Notes: generated by a model not told the origin, from the sequence alone. A DNA stretch of 64,000 nucleotides from an uncultured Acetatifactor sp. (GCA_934433135.1 CAKRZO010000002.1:62001-126000); one strand, 5' to 3'; shown: positions 17,997-26,706, counted from the first letter of the stretch. Translations and numbers: made by a program.

Positions 17997-19148
17997 ATGA
18001 AGATACTTCACATTACCGCACAAGGACTTCCGTTATTCAAAAAAGACCTGGATATTTGCTTTTATACGCAGCAACGAGTTTGTGAAGAGGACAGAGATAG
18101 CCTTTACTATATGACGGATAACTACTATCTCCACTCGGCCTGTGCTTTCATTGGCATTAACGCATCCGGAAAAACTTCCGTGTTAAAGGTCTTTAGTCTG
18201 GCTCTGAATATTGTAAAAAATGAACCTATCAATCATGTAGAGGCAAATAGCATTCTCGGAGGAACAAAGAAAGCAACAATCCGAACTTATTTCTATGATA
18301 AGCGCAAATATGTCTGCTGTCTGGAAACTGTAATTGCGGCGAAAAAGGCAAAGACAGGAGAATGTATATATTCGATTCTGTCTGAAAGCCTTTGGGAAAA
18401 GCCGATAGCAACCGTTAAGTCGAAAAAGTATCTGACGGATTTTAACGGAATGAAGCCTGTAGAACAGCGCAATAGCGATGAAGCATATCTGCCCGATGAT
18501 GTCAGCTTTATCATTGCACACAATAAAAAAGTGAATGATACCGTGGAAATATTCAGTTTACTTTCCTATACGAATGTGAATGTGCTTCCGTTTACGGAGA
18601 ACATTCCATTGGAAGTAATTGCATTTCTCGACCATACCATTGAGAAATTGTGTTTTGAGCAGACAGAAGGAAAAACATTCATCCATTTGAAGTTCAAGGA
18701 CGAGGAAGAGATTGTTCTGAACAATGCAGCAGATCTCGAACAGTATCTATCCTCCGGTACGATTAAGGGTATTATTACATTCTCCATGGTAAAAGAAGTC
18801 CTTCGGTCGGGCGGTTATCTTCTGGTGGATGAAATTGAGAATCATTTCAATAAAGAAATTGTAACGACCTTGATGCGCTTCTTTATGGACAGCAGGCTTA
18901 ATAAAAATGGCGGAACACTTATTTTCACTACGCATTATCCGGAGTTGTTGGATGAATATGACAGAAATGACGGAATTCATATTGTAAGAAACCGCAATGG
19001 CATTACAGCAGAAAATTTGAGCTGTATACTGAAACGTAATGACATTAAAAAGAGTGATGCATATCAGAGTGGCTTTCTTGAAGGAACAACACCGGCATAT
19101 GAAGCGTATATGCGTCTAAAGAAAAGTTTGGCTGCTTCTGTCAACTAA
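17997..19148 (+). CDS. AAA/ABC-type ATPase of a putative two-gene defence pair
   Basis: A 383-residue stand-alone ATPase of the AAA_15/AAA_21 (RecF/SMC-like) type. Visible motifs: Walker A GINASGKTS (G53-S61), an ABC-like signature LSSGTIKG (about 255-262), Walker B LLVDEIE (D278, E279) and an H-loop TTHYPE (H313). I use ATG 17997, eight bases after GGAG. Its only operon partner is a small TOPRIM-like protein 12 bp downstream. OLD-type ATPase plus TOPRIM pairs, either fused (GajA) or split (AbiL, RloA/RloB, PARIS), are anti-phage or abortive-infection systems, so I infer a defence role. By hand count, two sampled 60-bp lines were about 37% GC, lower than most neighbours. The cassette sits between family C repeats. 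Confidence 0.7.
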   Translation: MKILHITAQGLPLFKKDLDICFYTQQRVCEEDRDSLYYMTDNYYLHSACAFIGINASGKTSVLKVFSLALNIVKNEPINHVEANSILGGTKKATIRTYFYDKRKYVCCLETVIAAKKAKTGECIYSILSESLWEKPIATVKSKKYLTDFNGMKPVEQRNSDEAYLPDDVSFIIAHNKKVNDTVEIFSLLSYTNVNVLPFTENIPLEVIAFLDHTIEKLCFEQTEGKTFIHLKFKDEEEIVLNNAADLEQYLSSGTIKGIITFSMVKEVLRSGGYLLVDEIENHFNKEIVTTLMRFFMDSRLNKNGGTLIFTTHYPELLDEYDRNDGIHIVRNRNGITAENLSCILKRNDIKKSDAYQSGFLEGTTPAYEAYMRLKKSLAASVN

Positions 19149-19160
19149 GGGGGCAGCAGA

Positions 19161-19628
19161 ATGAAATTGGCAAAATACAAGGCATGCATATGTGAAGGCT
19201 CTGCCGAAGAAGCTGTTATCGACATACTGGTTGATAATGGTCTATTGATTTTTACAAGAGAAGAAATGCTAGAAGAACGTGTCATTCGATGCAGAAACGC
19301 TAAGCGATTTGAAGAGAGATTCTTACGGAAAAGGTTCGATCAGCAGATTTCAGTGATACGGATTTTGGATTCCCGCAGAGAAGAGTTTCGGCTGAGTAAG
19401 GCATACGAACAAAAAATTGATATGATAAATGTTATTACAGCTCCGGAAATTGAAATGCTGATTATTCATGCAGAAGGCGCATACGATCAATTTAAACATT
19501 CCGGGAAAAAACCGAGCGAATTCTGTAAAGCAAATCTTCGGATGCATGATGTAAAGTCGTATGATTTTGTGAAGCAGTATTTCAGTAACCCACAGACCTT
19601 GGTGATGGCCATAAAAGAATATCGCTGA
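19161..19628 (+). CDS. Small TOPRIM/RloB-like protein, partner of the ATPase
   Basis: A 155-residue protein I do not recognise by name. It shows a pattern like a minimal TOPRIM/RloB fold: an early acidic CEGSAEE loop after a beta strand (E12, E16), a second acidic strand end ISVIRILD (D70), and ITAPEIEMLIIH (E96, E98, H103), similar to the FE-W-LLH strand of RloB/AbiLii-type proteins. The C-terminus is helical. At 155 residues it is shorter than most RloB-like proteins. The 12-bp spacing after the ATPase and a GGGGG-type binding site indicate coexpression. I infer a nuclease-like effector gated by the ATPase; this rests on motif reading alone. Confidence 0.5.
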   Translation: MKLAKYKACICEGSAEEAVIDILVDNGLLIFTREEMLEERVIRCRNAKRFEERFLRKRFDQQISVIRILDSRREEFRLSKAYEQKIDMINVITAPEIEMLIIHAEGAYDQFKHSGKKPSEFCKANLRMHDVKSYDFVKQYFSNPQTLVMAIKEYR

Positions 19629-19657
19629 ACAGCAAATATCCCCAGAGGAGAATACAG

Positions 19658-19740
19658 CTTGTCTGATTTGCTGAGATAAGTCTGCGATGATAAGGCTTTA
19701 CAAAATAAGCCGGGAAAGCTTTTTGTTTTTGTAAAGTTTT
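19658..19740. repeat. Repeat family C, copy 2 (left arm of 63-bp inverted repeat)
   Basis: 19658-19720 matches the reverse complement of 22265-22327 at 58 of 63 positions. It continues into CTTTTTGTTTTTGTAAAG, also found in copy 1; CTTTACAAAA and TTTTGTAAAG within it can pair as a hairpin. Confidence 0.85.
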
Positions 19741-19770
19741 CCATGTGGAAAGAAAATTTCAGAGAAATAA

Positions 19771-19810
19771 TCGGAAATGCCATTGCGTACATTTCCGAAA
19801 ATGCTATACT
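19771..19810 (+). promoter_or_regulatory. Promoter and inverted-repeat operator of the ABC exporter pair
   Basis: TTGCGT (19783-19788) and TATACT (19805-19810) are spaced 16 bp. A perfect 9-bp inverted repeat, TCGGAAATG (19771-19779) and CATTTCCGA (19790-19798), covers the -35 box, as expected for a repressor site. Confidence 0.65.
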
Positions 19811-19903
19811 ATTTCCCAAAGAAAATTCTGGCCTGGTTAAAGGAAAATGCAGACAAAAGCATAGAAATAGCAATGCAATGACTCATTGCGGAAACGAGGA
19901 AAA

Positions 19904-20605
19904 ATGGAAAAACTGGTAGAAATTGAAAATCTGTCAAAGTCCTATGACGGAAAATATCAGGCGGTAAAAGACCTGAATCTGATTTTGCCGACAGGAAAAA
20001 TCATCGGATTACTGGGACCTAACGGAAGCGGAAAGACAACCCTGATCAAGATGCTGAACGGACTTCTTCTCCCGGACAAGGGACAGATCCGGATCGACGG
20101 CTGTGCCGTAGGGCCGCAGACCAAAGCGCATGTGGCATACCTGCCGGATAAATCCTATCTGAACGGCAATTGGAAAGTAAGTGCGGTACTGAAATATTTT
20201 AAGGATTTTTACGAAGATTTTTCAGTGGAGAGAGCATTGGAAATGCTTCGGAATTTGGAAATCGAACCGGACGCCCGACTAAAAACATTGTCAAAGGGAA
20301 GCCTGGAGAAAGTGCAGCTGATCCTGGTTATGAGCAGACAGGCCGATTTGTATGTGCTGGATGAGCCTATTGCCGGAGTAGACCCGGCTGCAAGGGACTA
20401 TATTTTACGTACGATCATCAGCAATTACCATCCGGGTTCCACCATTTTGCTGTCTACACATTTGATCGGAGATATTGAGAATATTCTGGATGAAGTGATT
20501 TTTTTACGTTACGGGCAGCTGGTTTTATATAATTCCGCAGAAAATATAAGGAACGAACAGGGAAAAACGGTTGATGCCTATTTCAGGGAGGTGTTCGCAT
20601 GTTAG
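19904..20605 (+). CDS. ABC transporter ATP-binding protein
   Basis: A 233-residue ATPase. Walker A GPNGSGKTT lies near residues 37-45, the signature is an unusual LSKGSLEK in place of LSGGQ, Walker B is LYVLDEPIAGVDP, and the H-switch is STHL. This matches ABC-2 type exporters of the YtrB/EcsA-like group. ATG 19904 follows GAGG; an in-frame TTG at 19886 is less likely. Its stop overlaps the permease start. In relatives such pairs are often under a GntR/YtrA repressor, but none is adjacent here; the operator at 19771-19798 may be served in trans. Confidence 0.9.
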   Translation: MEKLVEIENLSKSYDGKYQAVKDLNLILPTGKIIGLLGPNGSGKTTLIKMLNGLLLPDKGQIRIDGCAVGPQTKAHVAYLPDKSYLNGNWKVSAVLKYFKDFYEDFSVERALEMLRNLEIEPDARLKTLSKGSLEKVQLILVMSRQADLYVLDEPIAGVDPAARDYILRTIISNYHPGSTILLSTHLIGDIENILDEVIFLRYGQLVLYNSAENIRNEQGKTVDAYFREVFAC

Positions 20606-21480
20606 GAAAATTATTTCGATATGATTGGAAAGAAAATGCAAAGGGATGCCTGATCCTGATAGCGGTGGCTTTGGGGATGACGATACTGGCAATTTTATCT
20701 TTGCGGTTGTTTGTCCGGATGGACGCATCCGGAAACAGCACATCTGTCGGTGTAACCCCTCTTGCCCTGGCAGGAGTTTTGACCTTCTTTTTATATGCCG
20801 TTGCCCTGATCGGTCTGATTTGGGGCGGTGTTATTTATCTTGCCTGCAGTTTTTATAACAGTATGTATTCCCGGAGAGGATATCTGACGCATACGCTTCC
20901 GGTTTCTTCCTGGAAGTTATGGAACAGCAAAATCCTTGCGGGAGCGGCATGGTACTTCTTACTGTTTCTGACAGCCATCCTTTCCATTGCCTGCCTGATC
21001 GGCGCTGTTTTGTATCAGGCTGCCTCACCGCAGGATGTGCGCCAATTTGCCTCCCGGATCGGAGAAATCTGGGAAGAGATACTGAAACAACTGGATGTCC
21101 GGGGATGTGAGGTTATCCTGCAATTTGTTCTGGTCACGCTTTTGGAAAAATTTGCTTTTGTTACGATTCTGTACAGCGCAGTCACGCTGGGACAGCTTTC
21201 CCGAAAGCATAAAGGACTGATGGCAGTTGTCTGGTACTTTGTAATTCTGATAGTCAATACCTTGCTGGGAAACCTTTCGGCACTGCTGCCGGTACAGCCT
21301 GTGAAAAATCAGCTGACACCGTTTATGGACTATAATAAGATGGTGGTTTCTCTCGGACAGACGTTGTATGTTTCCTATTCCCTGACCAGAGTCTTTACCG
21401 TTCTGGTACAGACGACGGTGGCTCTTATCCTTTATTTTCTGTCCGCCTATATTATTCGTAAGAAGTTAAACCTGGAGTAG
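20599..21480 (+). CDS. ABC-2 type permease
   Basis: A 293-residue membrane protein with about six hydrophobic helices (for example residues 16-36, 54-85 and 110-140). Its ATG overlaps the last codons of the ATPase gene by seven bases, so the two are translationally coupled. It has no recognisable substrate signature; lipid, peptide or antibiotic export are all possible. Confidence 0.8.
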   Translation: MLGKLFRYDWKENAKGCLILIAVALGMTILAILSLRLFVRMDASGNSTSVGVTPLALAGVLTFFLYAVALIGLIWGGVIYLACSFYNSMYSRRGYLTHTLPVSSWKLWNSKILAGAAWYFLLFLTAILSIACLIGAVLYQAASPQDVRQFASRIGEIWEEILKQLDVRGCEVILQFVLVTLLEKFAFVTILYSAVTLGQLSRKHKGLMAVVWYFVILIVNTLLGNLSALLPVQPVKNQLTPFMDYNKMVVSLGQTLYVSYSLTRVFTVLVQTTVALILYFLSAYIIRKKLNLE

Positions 21481-21512
21481 GTATCAATGCAATTTCCCGT
21501 GGAACAGAAAGC

Positions 21513-22193
21513 CTATCTCTGCCTTTTTAATGTCCGCAGATAGGCTTTCTGTTCTTTCGTAATCCGGAAGCTTTCCACAGCCTTCTGAATGGTCTTGTTA
21601 TGCACCCACACGCCGAGTCTGTGCTGTTCCAGATAAGGGATCGTGCTTTCCCATTGTTTGGCCAGAGCGGTTGCAAAGAACCAGGCAAGCATCATATTCA
21701 CATAATACTCCTCGGAACAGACATCTGCCGGAATTTCCAGATATTCCGGCAGAAAGTCTCCCTCCAGGAAGTGGCGCATCAACATTCCTATGCCGAACCG
21801 GCAGGTATAAACATGCTTCGAAGATGACCACTCCTTTATCTTAGCAAGCAGCTCTTGTTTCTGCTTTGCAAATACTTTCGGAGAGATCCCGTCACATACC
21901 GCCCAGTTGTCCACATATGGCAAAAACGCTTCTATCGCTTCCATACAAGTTCGGAAGTCTTTTATTCCGGCAATGAGAAGCCCATGAAGCAGATTTTCCT
22001 CATAATAGAAATGCGGCAGTTCCTTTAAAAAGGCAGCGGCCTCTTTCTCCTTTGCATACGCCTTTGCCAGCTTTCGAAGCTCCGGCATACGAACGCCGAT
22101 AAACCGCTCTCTCGGTATACCGGGTGTCAGTTTACTCTGAAAATCGCCATATTCCGTATCCTGTAGCTTATATAATTCCTCTCTGATTTCCAT
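21513..22193 (-). CDS. AlkD-like DNA alkylation repair protein
   Basis: A 226-residue HEAT-repeat protein of the AlkD/AlkC family, DNA glycosylases that remove alkylated bases without base flipping. VDNWAVCDG (near residues 90-98) corresponds to the conserved Trp/Asp region of the family, and TCRFGIGMLMRHFL and the terminal WVHNKTIQKAVES are typical. It faces the ABC pair and lies within the segment bounded by the 63-bp inverted repeats. Its promoter is built from the right repeat arm (TTTACA-17-TACAAT on the minus strand). Confidence 0.85.
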   Translation of the reverse strand: MEIREELYKLQDTEYGDFQSKLTPGIPRERFIGVRMPELRKLAKAYAKEKEAAAFLKELPHFYYEENLLHGLLIAGIKDFRTCMEAIEAFLPYVDNWAVCDGISPKVFAKQKQELLAKIKEWSSSKHVYTCRFGIGMLMRHFLEGDFLPEYLEIPADVCSEEYYVNMMLAWFFATALAKQWESTIPYLEQHRLGVWVHNKTIQKAVESFRITKEQKAYLRTLKRQR

Positions 22194-22259
22194 CTTCTTT
22201 TTCTGCCTTTCGCTTTCGTTCTGCGGTCACATTCACCGTCCTGTTTCTTCCTCTCACCT

Positions 22260-22288
22260 ATTGTAGCTTTCCGGCCTTATTTTGTAAA
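22260..22288 (-). promoter_or_regulatory. Promoter of the alkD-like gene, inside a repeat arm
   Basis: On the minus strand, TTTACA (22288-22283) and TACAAT (22265-22260) are spaced 17 bp. The -35 box and spacer belong to repeat family C copy 3, so the repeat supplies promoter sequence. Confidence 0.6.
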
Positions 22289-22371
22289 GCCTTATCATTG
22301 CAAACTTATCTCAGCAAATTAGACAAGTTTACTGTACAGTAACTTTCCCGGCGAAAACTTTACAAAAACAG
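22265..22371. repeat. Repeat family C, copy 3 (right arm of 63-bp inverted repeat)
   Basis: 22265-22327 is the inverted partner of 19658-19720. It extends to CTTTACAAAAACAG at 22358-22371, the complement of the TTTTTGTAAAG module, with the TTTTCGCCGGGAAAG hairpin as in copy 1. It occupies most of the 363-bp gap 22194-22556, which otherwise holds the malic enzyme promoter. Confidence 0.8.
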
Positions 22372-22439
22372 GGTGGAAAGTTACAATACTGAGGAAAAAC
22401 GTAACGGTAAGTGGGAACTGCTATGCAAAAATTGCGACC

Positions 22440-22468
22440 TTGAACATTGCCGGGAAATATGGTATCAT
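22440..22468 (+). promoter_or_regulatory. Promoter of malic enzyme gene
   Basis: TTGAAC (22440-22445) and TATCAT (22463-22468) are spaced 17 bp, giving a leader of about 80 nt before ATG 22557. Confidence 0.65.
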
Positions 22469-22556
22469 GAAAAAAGCTGTACCGATGGGAAGCCGGCCGG
22501 GCAGAAGCGGCCGGTGCAGGATCGGAAAATCGGGAGAAGAGAGGAATGTGGAGAAG

Positions 22557-23720
22557 ATGAGTGAAGAAAAGATGACAATCGGCGAAAAGGCTCTTAAGCT
22601 TCATGAAGAGTGGAACGGCAAACTGGAGATTATTTCCAAGGCAAAAGTAAAGTCCAGAGAGGATCTGGCATTAGCTTATACACCGGGAGTTGCTGAACCC
22701 TGTAAAGTGATCGCAGGGGACAAAGAAGCCGCATATAAATATACCATGAAAGCCAATACCGTTGCCGTTGTGTCGGATGGCAGCGCCGTTCTCGGACTCG
22801 GGAACATCGGTCCTTATGCAGCGATGCCGGTTATGGAAGGCAAGGCGGTTCTTTTTAAAGAATTCGGCGGAGTGAATGCAATTCCCATCTGCCTGGATAC
22901 ACAGGACACCGAGGAAATTATCAAGGCAGTAACCTATCTGGCACCCGGATTCGGCGGAATCAACTTAGAGGACATCAGTGCGCCGCGCTGTTTTGAAATC
23001 GAAGAAAGACTCAAACAGACACTGGATATTCCGGTTTTCCATGATGATCAGCATGGAACGGCCATTGTTGTTTTGGCAGGTGTAATCAATGCGTTAAAGG
23101 TAGTCGGCAAGAAGAAAGAAGAGTGCAGAGTGGTAGTAAACGGTGCCGGAAGCGCAGGGGTGGCGATTACCAAACTCTTGCTTCGTTACGGATTCCCGGA
23201 TATTATCATGTGTGATAAGGTCGGAATTGTGTCTAGGGATACCGAAGGGTTAAACTGGATGCAGAAGAAGATGACAGAAGTTACCAACCTGGAAAATAAA
23301 ACAGGCAGCCTTGCGGATGCAATGAAGGGCGCAGATATTTTTGTAGGAGTATCCGCACCGAATATCGTAACGCCGCAGATGGTAGAGTCGATGAACCGGG
23401 ATGCGATTCTGTTTGCCATGGCCAATCCGGTTCCGGAAATCATGCCGGATGTTGCAAAAGCAGCAGGAGCAAAGGTCGTAGGAACCGGCAGAAGCGATTT
23501 CCCGAATCAGGTGAATAATGTGGTGGCTTTCCCCGGTATTTTTAAAGGTGCGCTGGAAGGCAGGGCAAAGCAGATTACGGAAGAGATGAAGCTTGCTGCG
23601 GCGCAGGCAATTGCAGGTCTGGTACCGGAGAACGAACTGAATGAGGATAATATTATGCCCGAACCGTTTGATCCCCGTGTGGCAGAGCTGGTAGCGGAAG
23701 CAGTCAAGAGTCACATCTGA
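22557..23720 (+). CDS. Malate dehydrogenase (oxaloacetate-decarboxylating), malic enzyme
   Basis: A 387-residue short bacterial malic enzyme that converts malate to pyruvate and CO2 with NAD(P). The N-terminal segment TPGVAEPC, the metal-binding FHDDQHGTA region and the Rossmann GAGSAG are all present and the length is normal. I start at ATG 22557, about ten bases after AGAGGAA; MTIGEKAL at 22572 is an alternative that matches many homologues. An upstream in-frame stretch from 22440 overlaps the promoter and is rejected. Cofactor choice cannot be decided from sequence by eye. Confidence 0.93.
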   Translation: MSEEKMTIGEKALKLHEEWNGKLEIISKAKVKSREDLALAYTPGVAEPCKVIAGDKEAAYKYTMKANTVAVVSDGSAVLGLGNIGPYAAMPVMEGKAVLFKEFGGVNAIPICLDTQDTEEIIKAVTYLAPGFGGINLEDISAPRCFEIEERLKQTLDIPVFHDDQHGTAIVVLAGVINALKVVGKKKEECRVVVNGAGSAGVAITKLLLRYGFPDIIMCDKVGIVSRDTEGLNWMQKKMTEVTNLENKTGSLADAMKGADIFVGVSAPNIVTPQMVESMNRDAILFAMANPVPEIMPDVAKAAGAKVVGTGRSDFPNQVNNVVAFPGIFKGALEGRAKQITEEMKLAAAQAIAGLVPENELNEDNIMPEPFDPRVAELVAEAVKSHI

Positions 23721-23790
23721 AATTTGACGCTGCGATCAGGGCTACTTTGTCGCGAAGAGGCGAAAAAGTGGGAATTAAGATAGAAAGATA

Positions 23791-24759
23791 ATGAAATCAG
23801 TGAATGAGAAATTATGGTATGGAAAGCCGTACTATTCTCTGGATGCTTACTGCAAGGATATGCTTGGCGGAAAGTGTTATAAGATTGCATTAAATGCAGG
23901 CCTTGGTTGTCCGAACAGAGATGGAACCATCGGAACCGGGGGCTGCATTTTCTGCAGCATGGGCGGAAGCGGCGAATTTGCGGTAGACATTTCGGGGAAA
24001 AGCATGGAAGAGCAGTTAAAAGAAGGCATTTCCCGCTTCGGAAATAAGGTAACGGGAGAGCGGTTTATTGCTTATTTTCAGGCATACAGCAATACTTACG
24101 GGTCTACGGATTATCTGGAAAAAATTTATACGCAGGCTCTTGCCCATCCGGATATCTGCGGAATTTCCATTGCGACCAGGCCGGATTGTATACCGGATGA
24201 GATTCTAGAGCTGCTTATGAGATTGAAAAAGCAGTTTCCGCAAAAATTCATTTGGGTAGAGCTGGGGCTTCAGACGATTCGGGAGGAAACCGCCCGCTAT
24301 ATCCGCAGAGGATATCCGCTTCCCTGCTTCGAGGAAACCTACCGGAAATTAAAACAGGTGCAAATTCCCGTGATCGTGCATGTTATTCTGGGACTCCCAG
24401 GAGAGAGCAGGGAAGACATGTATCAGACGATTGCGTTTTTAAACCGGATCGTTCCTTTCGGTGTAAAATTGCAGCTTTTGCATGTGCTTGCGGGAACCGA
24501 TCTGGCGAAAGACTATCAGGCCGGAAAATTTGCTGTTTTATCGGAAGAAGAATATCTGGAAATCCTGATGCACGGCATTGCCCTGTTAAGACCGGAAATT
24601 GTAATCCACCGTGTGACGGGGGACGGGCCGAAAGAATTGACGTTAGCGCCATTATGGAGCCTTAACAAGAGAAGGGTTTTAAACCGCCTGCATCAGGAAA
24701 TGAACCGCCGGGGGGTTTACCAGGGAAGCCTGTTTGGCGCAAATAATATAGCGAAATAG
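23791..24759 (+). CDS. Radical SAM protein, YhcC/TIGR01212 family
   Basis: A 322-residue radical SAM enzyme. The cluster motif is CPNRDGTIGTGGCIFC, with the long first spacer characteristic of the TIGR01212 (YhcC/YtqA) family, followed by the barrel segments GISIATRPDCIPDE and ELGLQT. The C-terminal KRRVLNRLHQEM is also family-typical. The exact reaction is not securely known to me. It is followed, after a 94-bp gap, by the DUF4364 gene. Confidence 0.88.
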   Translation: MKSVNEKLWYGKPYYSLDAYCKDMLGGKCYKIALNAGLGCPNRDGTIGTGGCIFCSMGGSGEFAVDISGKSMEEQLKEGISRFGNKVTGERFIAYFQAYSNTYGSTDYLEKIYTQALAHPDICGISIATRPDCIPDEILELLMRLKKQFPQKFIWVELGLQTIREETARYIRRGYPLPCFEETYRKLKQVQIPVIVHVILGLPGESREDMYQTIAFLNRIVPFGVKLQLLHVLAGTDLAKDYQAGKFAVLSEEEYLEILMHGIALLRPEIVIHRVTGDGPKELTLAPLWSLNKRRVLNRLHQEMNRRGVYQGSLFGANNIAK

Positions 24760-24795
24760 ATGCAGTGACGCATGTTGTATGGAAGCAAAGTGTAT

Positions 24796-24825
24796 AAATG
24801 GAATTGCATGAATGCAATTTCATTT
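24796..24825. promoter_or_regulatory. 30-bp palindrome upstream of the DUF4364 gene
   Basis: AAATG, AATTGCAT, a GA loop, ATGCAATT and CATTT form a near-perfect hairpin (one non-pairing position on each arm). It lacks a T tract, so an operator or mRNA hairpin is more likely than a terminator. Confidence 0.45.
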
Positions 24826-24853
24826 GGGTTCAATACGGAAAGGAAGGGTGTAG

Positions 24854-25369
24854 ATGTTGCAGGATCCGCTTACTTTATACAAACTGATTGTTCTTTATAT
24901 GTTAAACAGAGTCTCTTTTCCGCTTACCAAGGCACAGATCAGTGATTTTATTCTGGCAAAAGAGTACACGAATTTTCTGACGCTGCAGCAGGTTATTTTT
25001 GAATTGACCGATAGCGGAATGATTCAGTCCCAGAAGAGCCATAACCGGACACGGCTTGTCATTACGCAGGAAGGAATGGAGACTTTGAGTTTTTTTGAAA
25101 ACCGGATCAGCGATACCATCAAGGAAGAAATTGACAACTATCTGAAAGAAAATGAGCTGACCTTCCGGAATGAAGTTTCTGTTCTGGCGGATTATTACAA
25201 ATCCACATCGGGAGAATATGAAGCGCATCTGGTAGCGAAGGACAGAGAGGTCTCACTGGTGGATATCACTCTGTCCGTTCCGTTGGAAGAGATGGCTGCT
25301 TCTATCTGCGACAAGTGGCAGGAGAAAAACCAGGTGATTTATAAATATCTGATTGAACAGCTTTTTTAA
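24854..25369 (+). CDS. DUF4364 family protein
   Basis: A 171-residue protein with an N-terminal winged-helix-like half (LTKAQISDFILAKEYTNFLTLQQVIFELTDSGMI) and a C-terminal sheet domain. The family is widespread in Clostridia, and its function is not established; a DNA-binding role is suggested by the winged-helix pattern. The stop lies 11 bp from the stop of the convergent rarA gene, with no room for separate terminators. Confidence 0.82.
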   Translation: MLQDPLTLYKLIVLYMLNRVSFPLTKAQISDFILAKEYTNFLTLQQVIFELTDSGMIQSQKSHNRTRLVITQEGMETLSFFENRISDTIKEEIDNYLKENELTFRNEVSVLADYYKSTSGEYEAHLVAKDREVSLVDITLSVPLEEMAASICDKWQEKNQVIYKYLIEQLF

Positions 25370-25380
25370 AGCAAAAATGT

Positions 25381-26706
25381 TTATTTCTCACGTTCTCTCA
25401 GGTGCTTCATGTGTTCTCTGATTTTATTCTCATATCCGTTGCCGGAAGGGCGGTAGAATTCTTTGCCGTTTAATTCATAGGGAAGGTATTGTTGTTTTAC
25501 GTAGTGCTCCGGATAGTCGTGAGCATAGAGATACCCTGTTCCGCGGCCGAGTTTGGAAGCACCTTTGTAGTGGGCATCCTGCAAATGCCCCGGAACCGGC
25601 AGGCTTCCGGTTTGCTCTACGGTCTGCATCGCCTCGGAGATTGCAACACAGGCGGAGTTGCTTTTGGGGGCACAGGCCACGTAGGCAGCTGCCTGGGACA
25701 GAATGATCTGCGCTTCCGGCATGCCTACCCGTTCGGAAGCAAGGGAAGCATTGACTGCAACATTTAAGGCATTGGGATCCGCATTGCCGACATCTTCGGC
25801 GGCACAGATCATAATGCGGCGGGCGATAAAAGTGACATCTTCTCCGGCATAGAGCATTCTGGCAAGATAATAAACGGCAGCATCCGGATCGGAACCACGC
25901 ATGCTTTTAATAAAAGCGGAAATCGTATCATAATGACTGTCGCCGTTTTTATCATAGCGGACAGCACGCTTTTGGATACATTCGGATGCAACTGCGAGCG
26001 TGATGTGTATATACCCGTCCGGGGAACGATCGGTTGTCATAATACCCAGTTCTATGGCATTTAAGGCATGTCTGGCATCTCCGTCTGCTGCCTGGGCGAG
26101 AAAAGAAAGAGCATCGTCTTCTATAACGGCATGATATGCTCCCATTCCCCGCTCTTCATCATAGACAGCTTTTTTTAAAAGCGTCTTAATGTCATCGGCG
26201 CTGAGAGGTTTTAATTCAAAAATAACGGAGCGGGAGAGCAAAGCCGAGTTTACCTCAAAATACGGGTTTTCCGTGGTGGCGCCGATTAAGATAATCGTAC
26301 CGTCTTCTACAAAAGGAAGGAGATAATCCTGCTGGCTTTTATTGAAACGGTGAATTTCGTCAATGAATAAAATGCTGCGTTTTCCGTACATGCCTTTCAG
26401 ATCTTTGGCTTTTGCCGTCACTTCTTCCATATCTTTTTTTCCGGCGGATGTGGCATTGATCTGCATAAATTCCGCACTGGTAGTATTGGCGATTACTTTG
26501 GCAAGCGTGGTTTTTCCGGTTCCGGGAGGACCGTAAAAAATAACGGAACTGATCTTGTCTGCAGCGATGGCGCGGTAAAGCAGCTTGTCCTTTCCGATGA
26601 TATGCTCCTGACCGATGACTTCATCAAGTGTCCGCGGGCGCATGCGGGCGGCAAGTGGAGATTCCTTTTCCATGGAAGTATTCCGCATATATTCAAACAA
26701 ATCCAT
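25381..26706 (-). CDS. rarA: Replication-associated recombination protein A (RarA/MgsA)
   Basis: A 441-residue AAA+ ATPase of the clamp-loader clade that acts at stalled replication forks. Walker A GPPGTGKTT lies near residues 50-58, Walker B is LFIDEIHRFNKSQQD, sensor 1 is GATTENP, and the C-terminal tetramerisation domain has the family AAADGDARHALNAIEL and GHLQDAHYKGA motifs. I chose ATG 26706 (MDLFEYMR), the usual start, rather than the upstream in-frame start at 26754, which adds a non-conserved stretch. It is divergent from rho. Confidence 0.93.
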   Translation of the reverse strand: MDLFEYMRNTSMEKESPLAARMRPRTLDEVIGQEHIIGKDKLLYRAIAADKISSVIFYGPPGTGKTTLAKVIANTTSAEFMQINATSAGKKDMEEVTAKAKDLKGMYGKRSILFIDEIHRFNKSQQDYLLPFVEDGTIILIGATTENPYFEVNSALLSRSVIFELKPLSADDIKTLLKKAVYDEERGMGAYHAVIEDDALSFLAQAADGDARHALNAIELGIMTTDRSPDGYIHITLAVASECIQKRAVRYDKNGDSHYDTISAFIKSMRGSDPDAAVYYLARMLYAGEDVTFIARRIMICAAEDVGNADPNALNVAVNASLASERVGMPEAQIILSQAAAYVACAPKSNSACVAISEAMQTVEQTGSLPVPGHLQDAHYKGASKLGRGTGYLYAHDYPEHYVKQQYLPYELNGKEFYRPSGNGYENKIREHMKHLREREK

